A DNA stretch of 64,000 bases, taken from the NCBI GenBank assembly GCA_030431975.1, contig JAUIHP010000018.1, positions 86,938 through 150,937 on the forward strand, given 5' to 3'. This DNA is from a bacterium (lineage in GTDB: Bacteria; Eisenbacteria; RBG-16-71-46; CAIMUX01). Position numbers and translations under genes: made by a program. Of this stretch, positions 47,268-55,952 are shown in pieces; position 1 is the stretch's first letter; each line of letters opens with the position of its first letter. Under the pieces are notes generated by a model. It was not told the origin of the DNA. It ran no database searches and saw only the letters and a program-made list of their open reading frames with translations.

Positions 47268-47681
47268 GTAGACGATGCGGTCGAAGAGTTGCGTCTTCGC
47301 GATGTAGGCGCTGGCTCCGGCGGCATTGGCCCGGCTGTGTTCATCCGGCGACAGAGAGTTCGTGAACACGACGACGGGAATGTCCTTGAACCTGGGATCA
47401 CTCTTCACACTCTCCAACACGTCGAAGCCGTTCAGCTTCGGCATGTGAAGATCCAGGAGAATGACGTCCGGAGTCGGTCGGTAGGTCCACTTCGCATACT
47501 CGCCCTCACCGTGGAGATAGTGAAGTGCGTCTTCGCCGGTGCTGACCTGGATGAGATTCGCCTTGATTCCCGCAGAGGCCAAGGCGTTGGCTGCGAGGAT
47601 GTGATCGTCGACCTCATCCTCCACATGAAGTATCTGAACCGGTCGGTCTGCGTCGTACGTTCGCTGCGTCTCAGACATCAT
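47199..47681 (-). CDS. Single-domain response regulator (receiver)
   Basis: 160 residues, REC only. Glu21/Asp22, phospho-acceptor Asp77 (LLDLHMP), switch Thr in VFTNS, Lys in YIAKT. Rcp1-like, with an extended loop before the Asp strand (EGEYAKWTYRPTP). The 3' end is buried in the convergent kinase gene. Two adjacent ATG codons begin it. Confidence 0.9.
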   Translation of the reverse strand: MMSETQRTYDADRPVQILHVEDEVDDHILAANALASAGIKANLIQVSTGEDALHYLHGEGEYAKWTYRPTPDVILLDLHMPKLNGFDVLESVKSDPRFKDIPVVVFTNSLSPDEHSRANAAGASAYIAKTQLFDRIVYLLDMVSCCWEKRPSGSPQTLVG

Positions 47682-48171
47682 TTGCCCCCGTCAGTTGTCG
47701 CGCCGTCGTGCCCGCCAAGACAAACCTGCGCTCGCTCTAAGGTTCGGATGTCGCCGCCGCCTCCTTGATGAAGAATGGACGAGAGACCCCACTCTGAATC
47801 CGGAGTACCCCGTACCTCTCGAAGTTTTTGTGACCGGAAGGCTGCGATTTCGTCACGCAAATTGAACGGAGAGCCTACGTGGAATGACCGTCTAACGACC
47901 GTTCCGGACCGGACGGAATGGAGGCGCTGAGAGCCGTCCGACCGTTTCGCAATGGGGGTATTGCGAGACGATCCCGTTCCGTGGAATGGACGGCGGAAAA
48001 TGGGCTGAAGTCGAACGAACCCGTTCAGACAAGACCTCGATCCGGCAGAGGAAGAGGCGGCAAATTGCTTGTCGAGAGACGAGGGGCCATCTCCGAAATC
48101 TTGGGCAGGTCGCCACGAAAGGTGACCCGCAGCCGCAGCAAACGATTCGATGGTCTCGGGAGACAACCACC
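47682..48171. other. Gene-free divergent interval with a strong hairpin
   Basis: No coding frame recognised; a minus-strand frame across it has no motif. A stem of 11 bp with one G-T mismatch (CGTTTCGCAAT, loop GGGGGT, ATTGCGAGACG) lies at 47943-47970, about 200 bp before the next receiver gene. Flanked by further imperfect inverted repeats around 47900. Confidence 0.45.
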
Positions 48172-48792
48172 ATGACGTTTACCATCCTGAAAGAGTTACC
48201 TCAGGACTCCATTCGCTTCCTCATGGACGGACCCAGTTCCGCCCAAACCCATCCCAACATCCTGATCGCCGACGATGACATCGACTACCAGCTCCTCATC
48301 CTGAACGCTCTGGACAAGGCGGGGATCGCTGGGCGCACCCTCTGCCTCGAGGACGGCAGAAGTACGTTGGACTACCTCATGCGGACAGGGCCCTACAGCG
48401 ACATCGAAGGCCCGCGTCCCGAACTCCTGATCATCGATCTCCAGATGCCCGGGCTGATCGGAACGGAGGTCCTGAACCGGATCCGCAATGTTCCGGAACT
48501 GTCGCGCCTGGCCGTCGCCGTCCTAACCGCGTCCGGAGCCACCGCCGACAGCGACGCAGCCTACTCCCTGGGCGCATTCGCTTTCATGCAAAAGCCGGAC
48601 AACTTCGACTCGCTCGTTCGATACATGAGCTATCTGCGACATGTCGGCGACAAACTGATGGAGACTGCAGACGGACGTCCGGACCTACCACCGATGCAGT
48701 CCATGAAGAGCATGCGAAACCATCAGCCGGGTCGTCGAATGAGTATGCGAAATCGCGACTTCCGCCGTCGGTCGCGAGGACGGTACAGCTAG
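48172..48792 (+). CDS. Response regulator receiver with basic C-terminal tail
   Basis: 206 residues. A leader of about 25 residues, then REC (ILIADDDIDY, phospho-acceptor Asp89 in IIDLQMP, switch Thr in LTASG, Lys in FMQKP). The last 45 residues are Met/Arg/Ser-rich and very basic (RNHQPGRR..., RRRSRGR), with no recognised fold; they may bind nucleic acid or membrane. Start ATG at 48172 with GGGAG; a later ATG at 48223 would drop the leader. It stands alone. Confidence 0.85.
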   Translation: MTFTILKELPQDSIRFLMDGPSSAQTHPNILIADDDIDYQLLILNALDKAGIAGRTLCLEDGRSTLDYLMRTGPYSDIEGPRPELLIIDLQMPGLIGTEVLNRIRNVPELSRLAVAVLTASGATADSDAAYSLGAFAFMQKPDNFDSLVRYMSYLRHVGDKLMETADGRPDLPPMQSMKSMRNHQPGRRMSMRNRDFRRRSRGRYS

Positions 48793-48848
48793 CGGTTATC
48801 TGAAGCGGGCCGGGGCACTTGAGTGTCCCGGCCCAGGCCCGGTTTCAT

Positions 48849-50969
48849 TCAGGCTGCGGCCGACCCCTTCCCTTTCAGGATCGATGCCAGCTTCATGACC
48901 AGCTCACCTCTGCGGAACGGCTTCGGCATGTGGTCGTCGCAACCGGCTTCCGCGCACTTCTTCCGGTCGGCCTCGGAGGTATTCGCGGTGAACGCAACGA
49001 TCGTGGTCTCGACGCCGTTTTGGCGAATCAACCGGGTCGCTTCGAGACCGTCCATCTCCGGCATGTGCATGTCCATGAAGATGAGGTCGAAACTGACGCG
49101 CTTCGCGGTCTCGACCGCCTCCCGGCCGTCTTCAGCGAAATGAAGGTCAATCTTCGACTTCCGGAGAATGAACTCCATCAGCATCCGATTCTCTCTGGAG
49201 TCGTCGGCAACGAGGACGCAGCCACTCAAGTTGGATACGATCTCATCGATCTCCGCCCTCTCAGCCGTCGTCCTGTCTGCTCTTCCCTTGTTGTGGAAGT
49301 CCTCGACCGTCTTCCTGCCCGACTCTTGCGTTGAAAGCGGAGAGCCGCTTCCGACCTCGTTCGCGGGGAACTGAAAGCAGAAACTGGAACCCTGCCCTTC
49401 CGTGCTCTCGACCTGGATGTCGCCATCCAGTCTCCGGGCAATTTCCATCGAGATGGCCAGCCCAAGTCCGGTCCCGCCGAATCTTCGAGTCGTGGATCGA
49501 TCCGCCTGCGAAAACGGTCGAAAGAGTTTCGCCCTCTGTTCCGCGTTCATCCCGATCCCAGAGTCCCGAACGGTGAACGTAATGACGCCTTCTTCCTGTC
49601 GGTAGGCGAGTACGACGTCGACGGTTCCCTCGTCGGTAAACTTGATTGCGTTACCGACCAGGTTGATCAGGACCTGCTTCAGTCTGACCGGGTCGGATCG
49701 GATCAACGAGGGAACAGGTCTCTCGAAAACCGCTCGGAGTCGGACACGCTTCGCAGAAGCCCTCTCCTCCAACAAGTGACAGACGTCCTGGATGATCTCG
49801 GTCGGGGAGACTTCGACCCTCTCGAGCGTAAGCGCCCCGGCATCGATCTTGGAAAGATCGAGGATGTCGTTGATCAAGCGCAGCAGATGCCGACCGTTCT
49901 CCAGGACGGAGCCCAAAGCCTGGCGTGTCTCGTCGATGGACGCTTCGTCCGTCCGGGCAAACTCCGCGTACCCGATAATCGCCGTCAACGGAGTGCGAAT
50001 CTCGTGGCTCATGTTGGCCAGGAACTGACTCTTGGCGACGGCCGCTCCTTCGGCGCGCATCCTGGCCTCGTGGAGCTCGCCTTCGTAGCTCTTCCGGTCT
50101 TCGATGTCGAGACAGACGCCGATAAAGCCGGCGAATTCGCCGTCCTCGAGATAGACCGGTGCGCCCTTGCCGTAGACCCATCGGTATTCGCCGGTTGTCT
50201 TCCGAAGGCGGAACTCCGTCTGAAAGTGGTGACGGTCATCCTGGGCCTGCGACCACACTGCGTCGAAGAGAACGAGGTCGTCCGCATGGAAGTATTCGCG
50301 CCAAACACGATCGACGGCCGCGTCTTCGGGTTGGCCCGTAAACTCCATCCAGCCTTTGTTGAAGTAGTTGATCTCTCCGTCCGCGTCGGAACCCCAGATG
50401 AGGACCGGGGTCGTCTCGGAAAGCGCGCGAAACAGGTTCTCGGCCTTGGCCGCCTGCGCTCGTGCCGTCCGCAGGTCCCGAATCGCCGCCCTCATCTCCA
50501 AACGATTGGTCACTTCACGACTGAGCATCTGGAGAAAGGCGACCTGGGTTTCGGTCATGGAGCGCGGCTCCCGGTCGCAGACACAGATCGTCCCGACGGC
50601 GTGCCCACTCGAGGTAACCAGGGGAGCCCCAGCGTAGAACCGCAGCATCGGGTCGGCAGTGACCAGTGGGTTGTCCTTGAAGCGCTGATCGGAGCGAGCG
50701 TCCTCAACGACCATGACCTCGTCGTCGAGAATGGCGTGGGCGCAGAACGCGACCTCGCGAGGCGCACCCGCTCCTTCTAGCCCGACGTTTGCCACGAAGT
50801 TCAGGTGATGCTCATCGACCAGCGAGACGAGAGCGATCGGCGTCTCGCAAACGCGAGCGGCCAGTGCCACGAAGTTGTCGAACCCTTCGTCCGGTCCGGA
50901 GTTCAGGGCGTCCAACCTGTAGAGCGCTTCCAGACGCGCCACTTCGTTTTCCGGCAGCGGAGCTTCCAT
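48849..50969 (-). CDS. GAF-PAS-histidine kinase-REC hybrid
   Basis: 706 residues. An N-terminal GAF domain (about 15-165, with FCAHAI and FYAGAPL typical of the GAF type in diverse kinases), a PAS domain (about 180-295), HisKA (MSHEIRTPLTAI, His322), HATPase (INLVGNAIKF, RDSGIGM, GTGLGL) and a C-terminal receiver (about 580-700, MDMHMPEMDG, Lys in MPKPF). Cytoplasmic. It is an orthodox hybrid kinase that needs an Hpt partner; none is in the window. Upstream lies the nested palindrome shared with recQ. Confidence 0.94.
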   Translation of the reverse strand: MEAPLPENEVARLEALYRLDALNSGPDEGFDNFVALAARVCETPIALVSLVDEHHLNFVANVGLEGAGAPREVAFCAHAILDDEVMVVEDARSDQRFKDNPLVTADPMLRFYAGAPLVTSSGHAVGTICVCDREPRSMTETQVAFLQMLSREVTNRLEMRAAIRDLRTARAQAAKAENLFRALSETTPVLIWGSDADGEINYFNKGWMEFTGQPEDAAVDRVWREYFHADDLVLFDAVWSQAQDDRHHFQTEFRLRKTTGEYRWVYGKGAPVYLEDGEFAGFIGVCLDIEDRKSYEGELHEARMRAEGAAVAKSQFLANMSHEIRTPLTAIIGYAEFARTDEASIDETRQALGSVLENGRHLLRLINDILDLSKIDAGALTLERVEVSPTEIIQDVCHLLEERASAKRVRLRAVFERPVPSLIRSDPVRLKQVLINLVGNAIKFTDEGTVDVVLAYRQEEGVITFTVRDSGIGMNAEQRAKLFRPFSQADRSTTRRFGGTGLGLAISMEIARRLDGDIQVESTEGQGSSFCFQFPANEVGSGSPLSTQESGRKTVEDFHNKGRADRTTAERAEIDEIVSNLSGCVLVADDSRENRMLMEFILRKSKIDLHFAEDGREAVETAKRVSFDLIFMDMHMPEMDGLEATRLIRQNGVETTIVAFTANTSEADRKKCAEAGCDDHMPKPFRRGELVMKLASILKGKGSAAA

Positions 50970-51001
50970 CCGTGTTTCCTACCTCAGACCTGGCAGAGCT
51001 G

Positions 51002-51027
51002 CATACGAACAGTCGTATGATGTTCGT
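51002..51027. promoter_or_regulatory. Nested palindromes between the hybrid kinase and recQ
   Basis: Two perfect overlapping inverted repeats: CATACGA-ACAG-TCGTATG (51002-51019) and ACGAACA-9 bp-TGTTCGT (51005-51027). They sit 33-58 bp upstream of the kinase start and 126 bp or more upstream of recQ. Probably an operator; the CGAAC/GTTCG arms recall LexA boxes but the spacing is wrong for the CGAAC-N4-GTTCG type. Confidence 0.5.
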
Positions 51028-51152
51028 CGGGCTTCGGACAAATATTGACGCTAGTCAGTCATCGACGGAAGTCGCCCTCCTCCTTAGCCCTATCCCCCCG
51101 CCCAATTGTCGCTTTCGTGATGTTGGCCCGAGACTTACAGTCCAGTCGAACC

Positions 51153-53105
51153 ATGACGACGATTCCACGGAACGGAACTCCTGCGGGCACGACAGAAGAT
51201 CGCCTGCCCATCGACCTCGACCTGGGGCTCGAGCGATTCGGCTTCGAGTCCTTTCGAGCCGGACAGAGGGATGCGATCCAAACCCTCCTCGACGTTCGCC
51301 GACTCCTCCTGGTGGCGCCGACCGGGGGCGGAAAGAGCCTGATCTATCAGCTTCCGGCCAGCCTGCTTCCCGGAACGACTCTCGTCGTCTCGCCTCTCAT
51401 CTCCCTGATGAACGATCAGGTTCTGGGCCTCGAGCGCCTTGGTATCCCGGCGACCTTTCTGGCCGCAACGGTGGACGGCGGCGAGATTCGGCAACGAATG
51501 AGCGACCTGGGGCGGGGGCGGTACAAGATCGTCTACGTCGCGCCGGAACGCCTGGCCTTCCCGGGCTTCCGATCGCTGATCCACGATCTCGACTGTCCGC
51601 TCCTGGCCGTCGACGAAGCCCACTGCATCAGTGAGTGGGGCCACGACTTTCGGCCCGACTATCTCCAGATCGGCGAGCTCGTTCGGGAGCTGCCGCAAAG
51701 CCGGATCCTGGCCTGCACAGCTACGGCCACACCCGTCGTTCGGGACGAGATTCTGGCCCGACTGAGCCTGGATCCAACGACGCCTCAACACGTGCGTGGA
51801 TTCGCACGGCCCAACCTCGCTTTGCGGGCGACCGAGGTGCGAACCAAACGTCAGCGAGAAAACCACACCGACGCGGTGCTTTTCGAGGCGCTGAAGGAGC
51901 CCGGTCGAAACAAAGGCCTCGGTATCGTCTACGCCCCGACTCGCAAGTCGACGGAGGCCGAGGCCGAGCGCCTGTCCGCGCAGGGTTGGCGCACCCACCC
52001 CTACCATGCGGGCTTGGACGGCAGCCGTCGGGAACTCATTCATCGGGACTTCGCCGACGGGAACATCGACATCGTCGTCGCCACCAACGCATTCGGAATG
52101 GGTATCGACCGTCCCGACGTCCGGGCCGTCGTCCACCTCGCTCCGCCCAGCTCGATCGAGTCGTACTACCAGGAGGTGGGCCGAGCCGGCCGCGACGGGG
52201 ATGACGCCATCGGATTGCTGCTGGTCTCCCCTGGAGACATGGCCCTGCGCCGGCGCCTCATCGAATCGGACTCCGGCGGTTACGTCCCCGACGAGGACAC
52301 GATTCGCCACAAGTGGAACTTGTTTCTCGAACTGATGCGCTGGGCGGAAGGCGGGAGCTGTCGGCACGACGCCATCCTCCGCTACTTCGGTGACGAGGAA
52401 GAAACGCTGGCCGGATGCTCCCGTTGCGATGTCTGCCGCAGTCTCGAATCGGAAGACCGCGACGAGCCCGAGGTCGTCGAGACGGCGGTGAAGAAGGCTC
52501 TCAGTGCGGTGGCCCGGCTGCGCGGACGTTTCGGAATGGGTCTCGCCGCCAAGCTACTGCGCGGTGCGGATGACGAACGTTTGCGGCTTTCCGGCCTCAA
52601 GGAGACAAAGACCTTCGGCGCGTTGTCCGATCGTTCGGAAGAATGGATCATGCGCCTTCTACGACGCTGCGTCACGGCGGGATGGGTCGACTTCTCCGGC
52701 GGCGACCGCCCGGTCGTCCTGCTCACCGCGGAAGGCCGGCAGGCCGTGATGGGAGAAGTTCCGATTCGTCTCCTGCTTCCACGTGAAGAGGACCTGCGAA
52801 AGACGGCATCCGATTCTGCTCGAAACGGAAGCACACGAACGCGACGCCAGGATGCCGACGAAAACCATGACCTCGACGCCACGAGCAAGGCGCTTTTCGA
52901 GGAGCTGCGCAAACACCGACTCGAGCTTGCAACGGAACGTTCCGTCCCGCCCTACGTCATCGCGAGTGACCGGACACTACGGGAGATCGCGCGATCTCGT
53001 CCCCGCAACCATGCCGAGCTGACGCTCGTCCACGGGATCGGTCCGGCCAAGGTGGAAAAGTATGGGGACGGGCTACTTGCCGTCGTCCGACAGGCGGCCG
53101 AGTAG
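51153..53105 (+). CDS. recQ: ATP-dependent DNA helicase RecQ
   Basis: 650 residues. Motif 0 FGFESFRAGQRDAI, Walker A APTGGGKS (about residue 56), the DEAH box with CISEWGHDFRP, motif III TATAT, and motifs V-VI (ATNAFGMGIDRPDVR, QEVGRAGRDG). A zinc-binding block (CSRCDVC with an earlier Cys), a winged helix and a C-terminal HRDC domain (about 575-645) complete it. It unwinds DNA 3'-5' in recombination repair. ATG at 51153 or 51120 are both possible; neither has a Shine-Dalgarno. It is surrounded on both sides by signalling genes. Confidence 0.95.
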   Translation: MTTIPRNGTPAGTTEDRLPIDLDLGLERFGFESFRAGQRDAIQTLLDVRRLLLVAPTGGGKSLIYQLPASLLPGTTLVVSPLISLMNDQVLGLERLGIPATFLAATVDGGEIRQRMSDLGRGRYKIVYVAPERLAFPGFRSLIHDLDCPLLAVDEAHCISEWGHDFRPDYLQIGELVRELPQSRILACTATATPVVRDEILARLSLDPTTPQHVRGFARPNLALRATEVRTKRQRENHTDAVLFEALKEPGRNKGLGIVYAPTRKSTEAEAERLSAQGWRTHPYHAGLDGSRRELIHRDFADGNIDIVVATNAFGMGIDRPDVRAVVHLAPPSSIESYYQEVGRAGRDGDDAIGLLLVSPGDMALRRRLIESDSGGYVPDEDTIRHKWNLFLELMRWAEGGSCRHDAILRYFGDEEETLAGCSRCDVCRSLESEDRDEPEVVETAVKKALSAVARLRGRFGMGLAAKLLRGADDERLRLSGLKETKTFGALSDRSEEWIMRLLRRCVTAGWVDFSGGDRPVVLLTAEGRQAVMGEVPIRLLLPREEDLRKTASDSARNGSTRTRRQDADENHDLDATSKALFEELRKHRLELATERSVPPYVIASDRTLREIARSRPRNHAELTLVHGIGPAKVEKYGDGLLAVVRQAAE

Positions 53106-53175
53106 CGGCACGGTCGAGCCAAACTGAGCGACCTAAGCCGAGGAACTTCGTTTGGGTGGGCCCCGTCGCCTTGCC

Positions 53176-54237
53176 TCAAGCCACGCGACGGTGCTCCTCC
53201 ATCTCGGTCGGAAGGATGACCTCCCAGGAAAGGCCGTCTCTCTCCGTCAGCACATGGACCTCGCCGCCGTGTCGCCGCAGGATCGAGGCGCAGATCGGCA
53301 GATCCAGGTCCATGAGACCCGTATGATGTCCGACGTCGGCCTCGGAGAAGAGTTCGAAGAAGTGCCGGATTTCCTCCTCCGTTGGAACCGAGCCGAAGTC
53401 ACGTAATCGGACGACGGCGGCATCTTCACTCGATTTCACTTCGACGTTGACCAGTCCGCCGGAAGCCGAGCGCTCGACCAATTCTCGGATGAGAATCCGG
53501 AACGACTCCGCCAGGAGACTCGGCTCCCCCGGGACTTCGACGTCCTCACCCGTGAACTCGATCCGCACCTGCGGATGATCCAGTCGATTCCGAGAGATCT
53601 CGCCTTCGAGAACACGGCGCAGCGAGATCGGGACCCGCTCGGTCTCCCCTTCAGAGTTGTGACGAAAGAGCGTCATCGACTTTTCGAGAATACTCTGAAT
53701 GCGCGAAACCCCGTTCAGGACGATCCCGAAGAGTTCCTTGTGCTCTGCAGAACACGACGGACCGAGTTCGTACTCCAGAAGCTGGGTCGACGAGAGAATA
53801 TGGGCCAGAGGGGTACGTGCCTCATGGGAAATCATCGTAATCAGGTCGGACTTGATCTGCCCGATCTCCTCGACGGACCCCAGACGGAGGAACACCGCCA
53901 CCTTCGCCGAGAACTCCGCCGGCTCGAATGGTTTCGTAATGTAGTCGTCCGCCCCGACCTCGTAGCCTTCGAGTCGTTCCCGGGGCATCGCCTTTGCCGA
54001 GACGAGGATGATCTTGAGATACGGGTACATCACCTTGAGTCGACGACAGGTCTCGTACCCGTCGATCCCGGGCATCATGATGTCGAGAACAACGAGATCC
54101 GGCTTCCGCTCCCGGGCTCTGCGAATGGCGTCCTCGCCGGACTCCGCAAGGTCGAGAGCGTAGTCGTCCTCCAGAATCTCACGGATGATCTCCCGATTCA
54201 TCGGATCATCGTCAACGGCCAGTATGCGTGGCTTCAA
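53176..54237 (-). CDS. REC-histidine kinase with degenerate ATP-binding domain
   Basis: 353 residues. TTG at 54237 is chosen because AGGAG stands seven bases upstream and the product begins with the receiver strand; a GTG 33 bp earlier lacks this. The receiver is intact (ILAVDDD, phospho-acceptor Asp52 in VLDIMMP, Lys in YITKPF), as is HisKA (MISHEARTPL, His138). The HATPase is eroded: the N-box Asn is replaced (ILIRELVERS), the G1 box reads RDFGSV rather than DxGxG, and the G2 GxGLG is gone. It is probably unable to autophosphorylate and may act as a phosphotransfer or phosphatase module for the kinase encoded just upstream. Confidence 0.9.
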   Translation of the reverse strand: MKPRILAVDDDPMNREIIREILEDDYALDLAESGEDAIRRARERKPDLVVLDIMMPGIDGYETCRRLKVMYPYLKIILVSAKAMPRERLEGYEVGADDYITKPFEPAEFSAKVAVFLRLGSVEEIGQIKSDLITMISHEARTPLAHILSSTQLLEYELGPSCSAEHKELFGIVLNGVSRIQSILEKSMTLFRHNSEGETERVPISLRRVLEGEISRNRLDHPQVRIEFTGEDVEVPGEPSLLAESFRILIRELVERSASGGLVNVEVKSSEDAAVVRLRDFGSVPTEEEIRHFFELFSEADVGHHTGLMDLDLPICASILRRHGGEVHVLTERDGLSWEVILPTEMEEHRRVA

Positions 54238-54321
54238 GAGACAACTCCTTGGACGATCAGCGCGTGACACGAGCGGACCTGGAAGGGGAAGGGAGTGAGG
54301 AAATGGACATCGATGAGCCTT

Positions 54322-55863
54322 TCAGGCCGTTCGCGGCTTTTGGACTTTGGCCACGTTGGGCACGACGATACGGAAGATGCTGCCGCCTCCGGGATTGTGC
54401 TCCGCCCAGATCCGACCGCCGTGTGCCTCGACAATCTGACGGGTGATCGCGAGCCCGAGTCCCGTACCTCCGGCGCCGGTCTTCGTTGCCGTCGACTGCA
54501 CGAACTTCTCGAAGACCGATTCCAGCTGACCCTCGGGAATCCCGACTCCCCGATCCGAGACGGAGATCTCTCCACCCTCTTCCGTCCGCCGAATCGAGAC
54601 TTCGATGACTCCGCCCGGCGGGCTGAATTTGCGAGCGTTGCCGATGGTGTTGCGCAAAACCTGCATCATCCGGTTTCGATCGACAAACGCGTCGACCTCT
54701 TCGACCGGCTGCAACTCAACCGACTTGTCGTCCTGTGACAGGAGTGAGTGAAACTCGTCGACGACCCCTTCGACGAGGACTGTCAGTGAGGCCCATTCCA
54801 ACTCCAGTTCGGTCTTTCCCGCCTCCAGCTTCGAAAGATCCAGGAGGTCGTTGACCAGATAGAGCAGTCGCTCACCGGACTGGCGGATCCGCAAGAAGTA
54901 GCGGGCGTGGGGAGTCGTGTTGTCGGAAGCCGTCTGCCCCACTCCCAGCGAGGCGAAACTAATGATTCCGTGAAGCGGAGTCCGGAGTTCATGCGAAACA
55001 TTGGCCAGAAATTCCGACTTGGCCTCGGCTGCGGCCTCCGCGGCTTCCTTCGCGGAGCGGAGTTCTGCCGTGCGTTCCTCGACCCGTCGCTCCAGCTGAT
55101 GGGACGCATTCCGAAGCGCGTTGTCCGCGGATTGGATGCGGGTCAGCATCCCGTTGAATCCCTCGACAAGTGCGCTCACATCCGGGTCGGCTGAAGGTTG
55201 TGCCCGAACCGAGTAGTCGGTCTCACGCGTAACCTGTTCCATCGTTCGGGCCAGGTTTTCGATCGGCTCCGAAACGAATCGCTGTAGCCGGTAGACAGCG
55301 AGGAACGCTGTGAGCAGCGACACGAGCAGAATGAGGACGACGGAGGTGGTGAAGACACGTACTCGCTCCGCGACGTCCGTCGTCCGGGCCACGACGTGCA
55401 GGCTGCCGATGGTCTGACCGTTGCGTATGACCGGACAGGACACATGGAGACGGTCTCCGTCGAAAATGTGCCCATCATCGATCGGCGGAGGCGCCTCGAC
55501 CCGTTCAACCGCGACGCCGATGGAAGCGAGAACGTTTCCGTTCGCATCCAGGGTTCGTGCGCTCACGATGGAAGGCTCGGCCGTGAGTGTCGTGAGCATG
55601 TTTCGCGCGGTGGTCTCGTCGTGAAACGCGAGAGCGATCTCGGACCCTTCCGCCACCGCTTCGACGAGAATCCCGATGTCGCGCACCAATCCCGAGCGTA
55701 GAGCCCGCCACTCATAGACGGAAAGACCGAGCCCGACCATGAAGAGCGAGAACGCGCAGGTCGCCATGGTCACGGCCAGTACCTTGGTCCGCAAAGGGAG
55801 ACGCGCCAGCCTCTCGATCGGACCGATCGTGTTGGTGGCCGATCTTTGCCAGTCGGATTCCAT
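54322..55863 (-). CDS. Membrane sensor histidine kinase with HAMP domain
   Basis: 513 residues. Two membrane helices (about 29-50 and 170-192) flank a periplasmic sensor of about 120 residues (CHASE8-like by its length and position after a short cytoplasmic N-terminus). Then HAMP (about 193-250), a helical linker rich in Ala/Glu, HisKA (VSHELRTPLHGI, about His300) and an intact HATPase (RNTIGNARKF, SDRGVGI, GTGLGL). It is the only clearly membrane-spanning kinase of the island. The degenerate REC-kinase follows 84 bp downstream, probably as a phosphorelay partner. Confidence 0.92.
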   Translation of the reverse strand: MESDWQRSATNTIGPIERLARLPLRTKVLAVTMATCAFSLFMVGLGLSVYEWRALRSGLVRDIGILVEAVAEGSEIALAFHDETTARNMLTTLTAEPSIVSARTLDANGNVLASIGVAVERVEAPPPIDDGHIFDGDRLHVSCPVIRNGQTIGSLHVVARTTDVAERVRVFTTSVVLILLVSLLTAFLAVYRLQRFVSEPIENLARTMEQVTRETDYSVRAQPSADPDVSALVEGFNGMLTRIQSADNALRNASHQLERRVEERTAELRSAKEAAEAAAEAKSEFLANVSHELRTPLHGIISFASLGVGQTASDNTTPHARYFLRIRQSGERLLYLVNDLLDLSKLEAGKTELELEWASLTVLVEGVVDEFHSLLSQDDKSVELQPVEEVDAFVDRNRMMQVLRNTIGNARKFSPPGGVIEVSIRRTEEGGEISVSDRGVGIPEGQLESVFEKFVQSTATKTGAGGTGLGLAITRQIVEAHGGRIWAEHNPGGGSIFRIVVPNVAKVQKPRTA

Positions 55864-55952
55864 AGCTGTGTGATCGGCTCACCGCTCGATCATCCCAAGC
55901 GGGTAACGGTCGTCGCGGTACGGACTTTCGCAGAGGAGAGCGGAGAGAAGAG

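Noticed and set aside
47678..48166. 162-codon minus-strand frame in the gene-free interval
   Set aside because: No domain or motif, no ribosome-binding site, and it crosses a strong hairpin.
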